Positions 21,315 through 33,469 of a stretch of 64,000 nt of DNA are shown in pieces. The stretch's first letter is position 1; the number at the start of each line of letters is the position of its first letter. The DNA is from Mycolicibacterium lutetiense (GTDB taxonomy: Bacteria; Actinomycetota; Actinomycetes; Mycobacteriales; Mycobacteriaceae), in contig NZ_JAGIOP010000002.1 in the NCBI RefSeq assembly GCF_017876775.1, forward strand, positions 620,001 through 684,000, given 5' to 3'. Position numbers and translations under genes: made by a program. The notes beneath the pieces were generated by a model, which was not told the origin of the DNA, did not search any database, and saw only the letters and a program-made list of their open reading frames with translations.

Positions 21315-21545
21315 ATGACCACCGCCGGGAACTTTCGTAGCGGCACCTCCCGGGCCGATCATCAGGTCAACATTGCCGGGGTGCCCTGGCCGACCTACAA
21401 GCTGATCGCCCTGGCAATCGGTGCCCTGGTATTGGTGGTCGTTGGCGTGGCAACGATGAGCGCCGCACCGGCAGTACTCTCGGCTGCCGCGGCCGCCGTG
21501 GTGGCATGGCTGGGCCTGGGCCACGTGTCACCCTCTGATCAGTGA
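21315..21545 (+). CDS. Small membrane protein of unknown function
   Basis: This 76-residue protein has a polar N-terminus and two hydrophobic helices (about residues 28-48 and 51-68), with almost no exposed loops. I do not recognise a family. The gene is supported by TATCGT at 21303-21308, six bases before the ATG, the common leaderless arrangement. Its 3' end overlaps the convergent SRPBCC gene by 7 nt. Confidence 0.65.
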   Translation: MTTAGNFRSGTSRADHQVNIAGVPWPTYKLIALAIGALVLVVVGVATMSAAPAVLSAAAAAVVAWLGLGHVSPSDQ

Positions 21546-21943
21546 CCTTCCAGCAGTCGCCGCAGCGTCTCTAGATCGGCGGCCACCGCGGTCACATCGG
21601 CCTCGAACTCCGCATCGGTTACCCCGGCTCGCTGCCGGACAGTGAACACAACCTCGCACGCCGTTGCGTCGACCCCCGCCGGTACCACTCGCATCGGGTT
21701 GTAGACAGCCTCGCCCGAGGGCAGATGTACCACGTGATCGAGCACTCCCAGTGCGTTCGTCGCCGTGAACTCGACGGTCACCTCACCCATCGGAGAATTC
21801 GCCACCCACCCTCGCGGAGTGAGACGCAACCCGCCCTCGGCCAGTCCCGCCGCCCAATCGGCCATCTGCCGCGGATCCGACGCATAGGCATACACCTCAT
21901 CGGCGGCAACCTCGATCCAGACGCTCAGATGCCTGCTGCGCAT
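21539..21943 (-). CDS. SRPBCC (START-like) domain protein
   Basis: The 134-residue protein resembles the polyketide cyclase/START-like SRPBCC family: an N-terminal strand (LSVWIEVAADEVYAYASDPRQMADW) leading into helices and a curved sheet that forms a hydrophobic pocket. These proteins bind or act on small hydrophobic ligands; the ligand here is unknown. ATG 21943 lies 7 nt after TATGGT (21956-21951), giving a leaderless mRNA, which decides against longer in-frame starts. Confidence 0.75.
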   Translation of the reverse strand: MRSRHLSVWIEVAADEVYAYASDPRQMADWAAGLAEGGLRLTPRGWVANSPMGEVTVEFTATNALGVLDHVVHLPSGEAVYNPMRVVPAGVDATACEVVFTVRQRAGVTDAEFEADVTAVAADLETLRRLLEGH

Positions 21944-22044
21944 GGTTCCCACCATAGGGCACAACTTCATGGGCGCGTGATCGCAAGGGCGGTAAACGTT
22001 TTCGCCCAACTGTTCAGCCGCGGACCGGGTGTACGGTCGGGCTT

Positions 22045-22874
22045 GTGAGTATTGCGACGACGGATCTGACGCCGGTGGAGGAAACCGCGTTCCTGACCCT
22101 GTATGCCAGGGCTCTGGACAGCCGATGGGCTCACCCCATCCTCGGCGATACGATCGCCGACGAGACGGTAGGCAGACTCGACTACGACTTCGCCGGTCTC
22201 GGTGTGCAGACCAGCGTGGTGTGCCAGTCGGCGTTGCGAGCCAAGATGCTCGACGACCGGGTCCGTGCGTTCATCTCCGGCCATCCTGACGCCGTCGTCG
22301 TCGATCTCGGCGGAGGTCTCGACAGCGGCGTTCACCGTGTCGCGCCGCCTGCCACGGTCGACTGGTACAGCGTCGACCTCCCTGGGATCAGTCAACTGCG
22401 CGATCAGGTGATGCCCTCACTCCCCCAGTCGCACAACGTCTCCGCGTCGCTGGCCGACCCGGACTGGACCGACCCGATTCCCTCCGACCGGCCCACCATG
22501 CTTGTCGCCGACGGCTTGTTCGCGTTCCTCACCGAACCGGTGATCGTCGGCATCTTCGGGAAGGTCACCGAACACTTCGGTTCGGGGGAACTGGCATTCA
22601 ACGACTACGGCCGCATCGGCTGGATGAGCAGGGCCGCGCTGAAATTCTTTCCCGCCAAGATGTTCAAAGACGTCGGAAGCCAGTGGGGCTACCCGGGTTT
22701 CAAGGATGCTCACCATCCCGAAACGTGGAACCCGCGATTGCGACTCGTCGAAGAGGCCAGCCTCACCCACGAGCCCGAGGTAGACCTGTTCCCCCGAATG
22801 CTGCGGATCGCAACGCGGGCCTCAGGCCTGAGCAAGGCCGGTGCACGCAAGGCGCGCATCCTGCGCTACCGGTT

Positions 22875-22878
<4 letters not shown>
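22045..22878 (+). CDS. Leucine carboxyl methyltransferase-family SAM methyltransferase
   Basis: This 277-residue class I methyltransferase has the SAM-binding loop [12 protein letters not shown] near residue 90 and YSVDLPGI near 113, as in the LCM/O-methyltransferase family common in mycobacteria. The acceptor cannot be read from sequence; relatives methylate polyketides or small acids. GTG 22045 follows TACGGT (22032-22037) by 7 nt, so the start looks leaderless. Its end overlaps the dnaE1 stop by 4 nt on the opposite strand. Confidence 0.8.
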
Positions 22879-26423
<3,545 letters not shown>

Positions 26424-26507
26424 AGGGGTGCCAGTCTATGGCGCCCCACTGACACTTCCCGTACTTCCCGGCGTGTCGCTACTCGTGTCTTGCCGGCGCC
26501 TCAGCGA

Positions 26508-27146
26508 TCACCGGTCGGCGATCGTCAGCAACCCATTTCCGATGACCACATGCAATTGCTTGGCTATCTCCGATACATCAATGGGCCTGCGCTGCCAACC
26601 GCTGTAGGCACCCACTCCCCACAGCATCGCGTACAAGAGTTCGACCAGCGTGGCGTGCTCGGTGTGCGCCGGCAGTTCGCGCCGGACGATCGCCTCGGCG
26701 ACAACCTCGCCGAGGAAATTCCGGGTGGCCGCGACGCTGACGGCGGGCAGATCCGGATGGCGGTAGGCCTCCAGGCGCGCGTTGACCAAGAACCCGACTA
26801 CCGCGCGGTCCCGATGCCACGCCGCCACCACGGCATCGATGTAGGCGTGCAGCCGATCCAGCGTTCCTTCATGTTGTTTCGCCGTGCGAATGCACGAACT
26901 GATGACGTCGTGCGCCTGCGTGAGTAGTGCGCGGTAGAGCTCCTCGCGACCGGTGAAGTAGTAGTTCAGCGTCGGACGGCTCAGACCGCTGCGCTTAGCG
27001 ATCTCCTGAAATGTCGCCGCCGCATAACCTCGTTCGTTGATCACTTCATAGGCGGCCTGCACGATGCGCTCACGGGTTTGCCCGGCATCGGCGCCAACCG
27101 GTCTGCCCGGCCGGCGGGCTGCCCGAGGCGCGCTACGCGACGTCAT
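26508..27146 (-). CDS. TetR-family transcriptional regulator
   Basis: The 212-residue protein has a TetR HTH (YAAATFQEIAKRSGLSRPTL near residues 40-60) and a helical ligand domain. The regulated genes are not evident; neighbours are dnaE1 and rarD. ATG 27146 lies 7 nt after TAGGGT (27159-27154), a leaderless start. An inverted repeat TGGCAA (27148-27153) / TTGCCA (27165-27170) overlaps this promoter and may be its own operator. Confidence 0.83.
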   Translation of the reverse strand: MTSRSAPRAARRPGRPVGADAGQTRERIVQAAYEVINERGYAAATFQEIAKRSGLSRPTLNYYFTGREELYRALLTQAHDVISSCIRTAKQHEGTLDRLHAYIDAVVAAWHRDRAVVGFLVNARLEAYRHPDLPAVSVAATRNFLGEVVAEAIVRRELPAHTEHATLVELLYAMLWGVGAYSGWQRRPIDVSEIAKQLHVVIGNGLLTIADR

Positions 27147-27215
27147 TTGGCAAACCCTATGGCATTGCCAGAAATAAGGCCAAAGGCGACTTCGCAAACA
27201 TCACCCCAAGCCGGG

Positions 27216-28157
27216 TCACGCCCGGTGTCGGATGTCATGTTCCATCCGATCGACACCGTCGACGATCCGATCGGCCGGCTTTCTGCGCAACGCACCGACG
27301 GTCATGATCACCAACGCCACCCAGATCAGGGCGAACCCGATCCAGCGGCCTATCGGCATCGGCTCATGACCGACGAACACACCCCAGGCCATCTGTAACC
27401 CAGGGTTGAGATAGAACAGCAGGCCCAGCGTCACCATCGGGAGTCGCTGTGCGGCCGCGGCGAACAGCAGCAACGGAACCGCGGTGACCGGACCCGCGAG
27501 CAACAACAGCAACGCATGCCAGGTGCCGTGGTTGAGGAAGTTTCCCCGGCCCAGTACCTCCAGCGTGATCACATAGCCGGCGGCAAGAGGAAACGCCAAC
27601 AGTGTTTCTACGGCCACGCTCACGCGCGGGTCGGCCCGCACCACTTTCTTGATCAGGCCGTATACGCCGAACGACAGCGCGAGCACGACGGCGATGTAGG
27701 GCGGCGCGCCGAGTTCGACGGTCAGGATCGCCACGGCGATGAGCGCGAGCGCCAACGCGGCCGCCTGCCATCGGCCGATCCGCTCGCGGAACACCACCAC
27801 GCCCAACAGCACGCTCACCAGGGGATTGATGAAGTAGCCGAGCGCCGCATCCACAACGTGGCCGGTCGTCACGGCATAGATGTAGGTCCCCCAGTTGACG
27901 GAGATCAGGACCGCGGCTGCCAGCAGTTGTAGCCAGGTCTTCAGCGTCAACCGGCGCAGGTCACCGAGCCGCCGGGCCACCGCCAGTACCACCAGCAGGA
28001 ACAGCGCGCTCCACACGATGCGGTGGGCCAGGATCTCCGGCGCCCCCGCCGGGAGCAAGAGCAGGAAGAAGCCGGGGCACAACCCCCACCAGATGTAGGC
28101 ACCTGCGCCGTAGAGGACCCCGGCACGAGTGGCACCGGTCTGCAGCGCAGGCGTCAC
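27216..28157 (-). CDS. rarD: RarD-family EamA transporter
   Basis: The 313-residue membrane protein has about ten hydrophobic helices arranged as two EamA repeats. The RarD signature region includes YGAGAYIWWGLCPGFF at the N-terminus, RIVWSALFLL, and WGTYIYAVTTGHVVDAALGY. RarD was linked to chloramphenicol resistance, but the physiological substrate is unknown. GTG 28157 lies two bases after the rluD stop, so it is the tail of the lspA-rluD-rarD unit. Confidence 0.88.
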   Translation of the reverse strand: MTPALQTGATRAGVLYGAGAYIWWGLCPGFFLLLLPAGAPEILAHRIVWSALFLLVVLAVARRLGDLRRLTLKTWLQLLAAAVLISVNWGTYIYAVTTGHVVDAALGYFINPLVSVLLGVVVFRERIGRWQAAALALALIAVAILTVELGAPPYIAVVLALSFGVYGLIKKVVRADPRVSVAVETLLAFPLAAGYVITLEVLGRGNFLNHGTWHALLLLLAGPVTAVPLLLFAAAAQRLPMVTLGLLFYLNPGLQMAWGVFVGHEPMPIGRWIGFALIWVALVIMTVGALRRKPADRIVDGVDRMEHDIRHRA

Positions 28158-28159
28158 AG

Positions 28160-29083
28160 CTAGTGGCGGCGCAGAACGTCGAGGGCGGCCTGCAGGTCAG
28201 CCGGATACGGACTGGTGATCTCGATGCGCCGGCCGTCCGCCGGATGGGCGAAGGCCAGTGAGCGGGCATGCAGCCATTGACGTTCCAGCCCAAGTTTTTT
28301 CGCCAACGTGGGGTCGGCTCCGTAGGTCATGTCGCCGCAACACGGGTGGTGCAGTGCGGCGAAATGCACACGGATCTGATGCGTGCGGCCGGTCTCCAGG
28401 TGGATGTCCAGCAGGCTGGCGGCCTGGAACGCCTCGACGGTGTCGTAGTGGGTGATGCTGTGGCGTCCGCCCTCGACGACTGCGAACTTCCAGTCGTTAC
28501 CACGATGCCGTCCGATCGGGGCATCGATCGTTCCGCTCGACGGATCCGGGTGCCCCTGCACCAGCGCGTGGTAGCGCTTGTCGACGGTGCGCTGCTTGAA
28601 CGCCCGCTTGAGCACCGTGTATGCCCGCTCGGACAGGGCCACCACCATGACACCGGACGTGCCGACATCGAGTCGATGCACGATGCCCTGGCGCTCATGG
28701 ATACCCGAGGTACTGATCCGGAAGCCCGCGGCGGCCAGGCCGCCCAGCACGGTCGGACCATGCCAACCCACCGTGGCGTGCGCGGCGACCCCCGGCGGCT
28801 TGTCCACCGCCACGATGTCGTCGTCGGAGTAGAGGATGCCCATGCCCTCGATGTCGACCGGGGTGTTCTCGACCGGGGCAGGTGCCTCCGGCAGCCGAAC
28901 CTCCAGCCAGGCCCCTGCCACGAGCTTGTCGGACTTGGCCGCAGGCACGCCGTCGATATCGACACCGCCGTCCTCGGCCATGCCTGCCACCGCGGTGCGC
29001 GACAACCCGAGCAGCCGGGCCAGGCCGGCGTCGACCCGCATTCCTGCCAGGCCCTCGGGCACCGGCATCGACCGGGTGGTCAC
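28160..29083 (-). CDS. rluD: RluA/RluD-family pseudouridine synthase
   Basis: The 307-residue enzyme isomerises uridine in RNA, probably 23S rRNA. It has an N-terminal S4-like domain (about 5-75) and the catalytic motif [12 protein letters not shown] near residue 135, with the essential Asp. The DKPPGV segment is also present. It corresponds to Rv1540, which sits after lspA. GTG 29083 overlaps the lspA stop (TAGTG), so translation is coupled. Confidence 0.92.
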   Translation of the reverse strand: MTTRSMPVPEGLAGMRVDAGLARLLGLSRTAVAGMAEDGGVDIDGVPAAKSDKLVAGAWLEVRLPEAPAPVENTPVDIEGMGILYSDDDIVAVDKPPGVAAHATVGWHGPTVLGGLAAAGFRISTSGIHERQGIVHRLDVGTSGVMVVALSERAYTVLKRAFKQRTVDKRYHALVQGHPDPSSGTIDAPIGRHRGNDWKFAVVEGGRHSITHYDTVEAFQAASLLDIHLETGRTHQIRVHFAALHHPCCGDMTYGADPTLAKKLGLERQWLHARSLAFAHPADGRRIEITSPYPADLQAALDVLRRH

Positions 29084-29829
29084 TATGACGTCTCTGCCTG
29101 GCGCCCGACCGCGCTCGACTCGTCCGATGAGGACGCCGACTCGGTGTCACCGGCCTCTTCGGCCTGGTAGTCGGCGGCGTCAGCCGGCTCCGATTTCGCC
29201 GGTACATCGCCGTCCGCGGGGTCGTTCAGGTGCCGCCCGACCCCGGCAGTCTCGTCGTCCGACTGGCGCCGGCCGACGGTATCGAAGTCGAACCCGAACA
29301 ACGACAGCGCCACCAACAGGATCGCGCCGCCCACCACGGCCGGATCGGCCACGTTGAACACCGGCCACCATCCGACCGAGAAGAAGTCCACCACGTGACC
29401 GCGCAACGGTCCGGGTGCGCGGAAGAAGCGGTCGATCAGGTTTCCGGTCGCACCGCCCAGGATCATGCCGAGACCGATCGCCCACCACGGAGACACCAGT
29501 CGGCGACCCATCCAGACGATCCCGATCACCACGCCGGTCGCGACGAGCGTCAACACCCAGGTGTATCCGGTTGCCATCGAGAACGCCGCGCCGGAGTTGC
29601 GAACCAACGTCCAGGTCACGGTGTCACCGATGATCGACACCGGCTGTCCGGGCGTCAGCAGGCGCACCGCGAGCACTTTGGTCACCACGTCGATGATCAG
29701 CACAACTGCGGCGACGACGAGCAGCAGACGCAGCTGCCGCCGGGGCCGAGCAGCACGTTCAGGGGATGCTGCGGCATCCCCGGTGGCGTCGGTTACCGGC
29801 TCTACCGGGCCTGACATTTCATCAGTCAC
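29083..29829 (-). CDS. lspA: Lipoprotein signal peptidase LspA with acidic tail
   Basis: LspA cleaves prolipoproteins before the lipid-modified cysteine. The 248-residue protein has four TM helices and both catalytic aspartate motifs: GNLIDRF near residue 130 and [10 protein letters not shown] near 152. After the last helix about 65 residues form an acidic, low-complexity, Glu/Asp/Ser-rich tail, making the protein longer than the roughly 200 residues I recall for M. tuberculosis. The start is uncertain: GTG 29829 or ATG 29817, both behind a GGGGGAG stretch. Substrates in this window include the lipoproteins at 20796 and 50463. Confidence 0.93.
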   Translation of the reverse strand: MTDEMSGPVEPVTDATGDAAASPERAARPRRQLRLLLVVAAVVLIIDVVTKVLAVRLLTPGQPVSIIGDTVTWTLVRNSGAAFSMATGYTWVLTLVATGVVIGIVWMGRRLVSPWWAIGLGMILGGATGNLIDRFFRAPGPLRGHVVDFFSVGWWPVFNVADPAVVGGAILLVALSLFGFDFDTVGRRQSDDETAGVGRHLNDPADGDVPAKSEPADAADYQAEEAGDTESASSSDESSAVGRQAETS

Positions 29830-29885
29830 TCCCCCATCATCCCAAACAGTCCATGCGGAGCAATTGCGGGACAATCTGGAGCGTG

Positions 29886-30854
29886 ATGCAGACCGTGACA
29901 GTGCCCGTGGTGCCGCGCAGGCGCATCGTCGTGATCACCACCGGTGGCACCATCTCGACCAGCACCGACGACGCCGGAATCCGGCATCCGACGCACACCG
30001 GGGCCGAGTTGACGTCCGGGCTGGCCGTCGACGCCGACGTCGAGATCGTGGATGTGTCGGCGACGGACAGCGCACAGCTGACGCCCGCGGACTGGGACGA
30101 GATCGGCGAGGCCGCCGGCGCCGCAGCGACCCGGGCCGACGGTGTCGTCATCACCCATGGCACCGACACCATGGAGGAAACCGCGCTGTGGCTGGACCTC
30201 ACCTACGGCGGAGCCGTGCCGGTGGTGCTGACCGGGTCGCAACGCAGTGCGGACGCGGCGGACGCCGACGGCCCCGGCAACCTGCGCGACGCCATCGCCG
30301 TCGCGGCCAGTCCGCAGGCCAGGGATCTCGGGGTGGCGGTCGCCTTCGCCGGCACGGTGTGGCAGCCGCTGGGCCTGCAAAAGCGGCACACCCACGAGTT
30401 GACCCCCTTCACCGGGACCGCGCTCGGAACGGTCACCGACGGCGGGTGTGAGATCACCCGCGCGAAGGTGCGCGTCCATATCGGTGAGCTGGCCGCGGCG
30501 TCGGCGCCCAGGGTCGACATCGTCGCCGCCTATCCGGGAGCGGACACGGCAGCGCTCGACGCCTGCGTCGCCGCCGGGGCGCGCGCGGTCGTCCTCCAGG
30601 CGATGGGTTCGGGCAATGCGGGAGCCGCATTGATCGACGGAGTCGGTAGGCACTGCCGCAACGGCGTCGTCATCGCGGTGTCGACCCGAGTGCCCGACGG
30701 TCCGGTGGCCGCGCAGTACGGACCGGGTCAGCAACTGGTCGATGCCGGCGCCATCATGGTCCCCGCTCTACGGCCCGCGCAGGCAAGGGTCCTGCTGATG
30801 GCGGCGCTGGCTTCCGGGCAGCCGGTCTCAGAGGTCATCGACGCCTGGGGTTGA
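29886..30854 (+). CDS. ansA: L-asparaginase AnsA
   Basis: AnsA hydrolyses asparagine to aspartate and ammonia. The 322-residue protein shows the N-terminal catalytic loop ITTGGTIS with its threonine near residue 20, [10 protein letters not shown] with the second Thr-Asp pair near 95, and the conserved VLTGSQ. There is no signal peptide, so a cytoplasmic enzyme is likely. ATG 29886 has GGAG upstream; the adjacent GTG 29883 lies 7 nt after GACAAT and could be a leaderless start. It diverges from lspA. Confidence 0.93.
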   Translation: MQTVTVPVVPRRRIVVITTGGTISTSTDDAGIRHPTHTGAELTSGLAVDADVEIVDVSATDSAQLTPADWDEIGEAAGAAATRADGVVITHGTDTMEETALWLDLTYGGAVPVVLTGSQRSADAADADGPGNLRDAIAVAASPQARDLGVAVAFAGTVWQPLGLQKRHTHELTPFTGTALGTVTDGGCEITRAKVRVHIGELAAASAPRVDIVAAYPGADTAALDACVAAGARAVVLQAMGSGNAGAALIDGVGRHCRNGVVIAVSTRVPDGPVAAQYGPGQQLVDAGAIMVPALRPAQARVLLMAALASGQPVSEVIDAWG

Positions 30855-31342
30855 CGGACTGTGCTCAAATAGAGAACGCGCGTTTCCACATTGCGGCGGC
30901 AGCCGCCGTCGGCCTGTCGCTGCTCGCCCCGCTCCCGACCGCGGCGGCCCTGCCCTCGCCACCCGGCGTCGCGGAGATCGACGGTTATCCCATCGCGGAG
31001 GGCAACTACAGTTCGCCTACCGATTTCTACGGGCTGTTCTTCCGCACGCCGGACGGCCGGTTCTGCGGAATCCGTCCCAACCGCGGCCCGGTCGGCTGCG
31101 ACGCGGTTCCCGGGGACGCTCCGGCGGGAACCAACCAGACCTTTGTCGAGAGCGGGGCGCCCGCGTCCTACCGCTATTCGGGGACGGCGTCCTTCACCCG
31201 CGATGTCGACGTACTGCCGCCCGGTTCCCGGCTGGAGAACTGGGGCGCCAGCTGCGGTGTCGTCGACGAGAGCACAGTGATCTGCAAAACCTCGGGCCGG
31301 CATGGCTTTTCGCTGGATCCCGCGTCCGGCGTGCTCTGGTAG
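30851..31342 (+). CDS. Secreted Cys-containing protein, paralog 1
   Basis: A precursor of up to 163 residues with an N-terminal hydrophobic stretch ending PTAAA, a probable Sec signal. The mature part has four cysteines (RFCG, VGCD, ASCG, VICK) likely forming two disulfides. The block [17 protein letters not shown] and the ending GVLW are shared with the next gene. I do not recognise a functional family. The only plausible start in frame is TTG 30851, which overlaps the ansA stop (TTGA), so coupling to ansA is possible; the exact start is uncertain. Confidence 0.72.
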   Translation: MTDCAQIENARFHIAAAAAVGLSLLAPLPTAAALPSPPGVAEIDGYPIAEGNYSSPTDFYGLFFRTPDGRFCGIRPNRGPVGCDAVPGDAPAGTNQTFVESGAPASYRYSGTASFTRDVDVLPPGSRLENWGASCGVVDESTVICKTSGRHGFSLDPASGVLW

Positions 31343-31372
31343 TCGGCGGCAGGGGTTGACGGCGCCGGTTCA

Positions 31373-31843
31373 ATGGGACCTATGCGCCATCACCTCATGG
31401 CAATTGCGGCGATCGGTCTCTTGACGCTCGGCACCGCTCCGACCGCCACGGCTGAGCCACCGCCGGGCGCCGACGCCATCGACAGCTATCCGAAAGCAGA
31501 GGGGCATTACAGCTCACCCACCGACTTCTACGGCGTGTTCTTCCGGACCGCGGACGGTCGCCATTGCGGGATCGGCCCCAACGGCGGTCCGGTGGGTTGC
31601 GACGCCGTGCCGATCGACGCACCGGCCGGCAGCAACCAGATCTTCGTCAACAGTGGCGGCCCCGCCGCCTACCGGCACTCCGACACCGCGTCGTTCACCC
31701 GCGACGTCGACGTGCTGCCCGAGGGGCACCGGCTGGAGAACTGGGGCGCCAGCTGCGGGGTCGGCTATCAGGGGACGGTGACCTGCAAGACCTATGGCGA
31801 GCACGGCTTCATCCTGAACGCCACCTACGGCGTGCTCTGGTAG
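31373..31843 (+). CDS. Secreted Cys-containing protein, paralog 2
   Basis: The 156-residue precursor has a signal peptide ending near TATAEP and is a clear tandem paralog of the preceding gene: same length, same four cysteines (RHCG, VGCD, ASCG, VTCK), the same FTRDVDVLP and [10 protein letters not shown] blocks and the same GVLW end. The function is unknown; a small extracellular or cell-wall protein is likely. ATG 31373 is listed; ATG 31382 three codons in is equally possible. Its 3' end overlaps the convergent dinB1 by 19 nt. Confidence 0.82.
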   Translation: MGPMRHHLMAIAAIGLLTLGTAPTATAEPPPGADAIDSYPKAEGHYSSPTDFYGVFFRTADGRHCGIGPNGGPVGCDAVPIDAPAGSNQIFVNSGGPAAYRHSDTASFTRDVDVLPEGHRLENWGASCGVGYQGTVTCKTYGEHGFILNATYGVLW

Positions 31844-33207
31844 TCCGCCAGTCCGCTCAGGTAGTCGCCCCAGTCCAGGCTGTCGATCGGATCAGCCCGG
31901 GTGAATCCGGGCGTGTCGTCGGGAAACGTGCGGGCTGGACCGGGACCGCCGACGCGGGTCTCGAAACGCACGGTCATCACCCCGTGCCCGGCGCCCTGGA
32001 CCCAGCCATGGCCGTGCTCGGGGTGCGCCACATCGTCGCCGATGCGCCACCCGGTTGGGGTGGTCTGGGCCGCCTCGGCGGTCTGGTGGTGGGAGTCGGA
32101 GATGTCGTCGAGCTGCTCCAGGTCGGGGAACAACGATTCCTGTCTACTGTCGGACAGGCCCGAAAAGCCCACGCCGACAAGCCGAATGGATCCGATCTCG
32201 ACCGGGTCGAGCAGCAGGCGGCGTGCGGTACCGATCAACGTGGCGGCCTCGGTGGTGGCGTAGGCCAGCGTCGCCGAGCGGGTCAGCGTGCTCATATCCG
32301 ACTTCTTCAGTTTGACCGTCACGGTGCGGGCGCCGCGGCCGTCCTTCTCCAGGCGCCGGTGTGCGTGCTCGCCGATCGGACCGAGCGCATCCTGCAGCTC
32401 GCGCAGGGTGGTGAGGTCCGCGGGAAACGTCGACTCGGCGCTGATCTGCTTGGCCTCGGCCCGCTCGGTCACCGGGCGGTCGTCGATTCCGCGAGCCAGG
32501 CGATGTAGCGCGGGACCCACCGTGGCGCCCAGCACGCTCGCGGCCTCGGTATCCGACAGCGCTGCCAGTGCACCGACCGTCTCGATGCCCAACCGGTGCA
32601 GCTTCTCCTCGGCCACCGGCCCGATCCCCCACAACTTGCGCACCGGCAGGCTGTCGAGCAACCGCACCTCCTCGTCGCGGCGGACGATCCGGATCCCGTC
32701 CGGCTTGGCCAGCCCCGAGGCGATCTTGGCGATCTGCTTTCCGGATCCGGCACCCACGGAGGCCACCAGTCCGGTCTGCTCGAGCACCTTGCCCCGCAAC
32801 CGCTGGCAGAAGTCCTCGACGTCGGTCGCGGTGGCGCCGGCCAGCTCAACCGGTTCCCCGAAGGCCTCGTCGAAAGACAGCTGCTCAAGCACCGGAACGA
32901 CGCTGCGCACGGTATCCAGGGCGCGCCGGCTCGCCACGCCGTAGACCGCGCCGCGGGGCGGCAGCACCACCGCCGGGGCGCCGACGAGCCGGCGGGCCTG
33001 GTGCATCGGCATCGCCGACCGCGCGCCGTACCGACGCGCCTCATAGCTGGCTCCGGCCACCACGCCGCGCCCGCCCAGTCCTCCGACGAGGACGGGCCGG
33101 CCGCGCAGGGTGGGACGGGTCAACTGCTCGACCGACGCGAAGAACGCATCCATGTCCAGGTGCAGCACCCAGCGTCCGCCCGCGCCCTTGACCTCGGCGC
33201 CGTTCAT
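31825..33207 (-). CDS. dinB1: Y-family DNA polymerase DinB1 (DinX)
   Basis: This 460-residue translesion polymerase has the catalytic carboxylates in [12 protein letters not shown] (residues 17-28) and LSFDEAFGE (about 110), a thumb HhH region ([14 protein letters not shown]) and a little-finger domain. QESLFPD near residue 355 is a beta-clamp-binding motif. Beyond it lies about 100 residues including a [18 protein letters not shown] element, a C-terminal extension found in mycobacterial DinB1. ATG 33207 follows TAGCAT (33221-33216) by 8 nt, so it is probably leaderless. Confidence 0.95.
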   Translation of the reverse strand: MNGAEVKGAGGRWVLHLDMDAFFASVEQLTRPTLRGRPVLVGGLGGRGVVAGASYEARRYGARSAMPMHQARRLVGAPAVVLPPRGAVYGVASRRALDTVRSVVPVLEQLSFDEAFGEPVELAGATATDVEDFCQRLRGKVLEQTGLVASVGAGSGKQIAKIASGLAKPDGIRIVRRDEEVRLLDSLPVRKLWGIGPVAEEKLHRLGIETVGALAALSDTEAASVLGATVGPALHRLARGIDDRPVTERAEAKQISAESTFPADLTTLRELQDALGPIGEHAHRRLEKDGRGARTVTVKLKKSDMSTLTRSATLAYATTEAATLIGTARRLLLDPVEIGSIRLVGVGFSGLSDSRQESLFPDLEQLDDISDSHHQTAEAAQTTPTGWRIGDDVAHPEHGHGWVQGAGHGVMTVRFETRVGGPGPARTFPDDTPGFTRADPIDSLDWGDYLSGLADYQSTP

Positions 33208-33215
33208 AGCTGCTG

Positions 33216-33233
33216 ATGCTATGGCGCTAGCCT
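33216..33233. promoter_or_regulatory. Divergent leaderless promoters of dinB1 and the S4 protein
   Basis: In only 33 nt between two start codons lie TAGCAT on the minus strand (33221-33216, 8 nt before the dinB1 ATG) and TAGCCT on the plus strand (33228-33233, 7 nt before the S4 gene ATG). Both fit the mycobacterial TANNNT -10 rule, and the two start regions nearly touch. Confidence 0.7.
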
Positions 33234-33240
33234 GACCTGC

Positions 33241-33459
33241 ATGACGCCGGATGACGTACCGATCAGGGATGAGTCGATTCGCCTTGGACAGTTCCTCAAG
33301 CTGGCCTCCCTGATCGACAGTGGCGCCGACGCCAAGGCGGTCATCGCCGACGGTCTGGTCAGCGTCAACGGCGAGGTCGAACTGCGGCGCGGCCGCCAGC
33401 TACGCGCAGGCGATATTGTCTCGCTCGCCGACCGGACAGCACGGGTGGCCGGTCCCTGA
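33241..33459 (+). CDS. Small S4-domain RNA-binding protein
   Basis: The 72-residue protein is essentially a single S4 RNA-binding domain of the YbcJ/RqcP-like type: [20 protein letters not shown] followed by [21 protein letters not shown]. Relatives bind rRNA or stalled 50S subunits; the target here is not known. The ATG at 33241 lies 7 nt after TAGCCT and is probably leaderless. It lies between dinB1 and ileS. Confidence 0.82.
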   Translation: MTPDDVPIRDESIRLGQFLKLASLIDSGADAKAVIADGLVSVNGEVELRRGRQLRAGDIVSLADRTARVAGP

Positions 33460-33469
33460 CCCGCACGCG

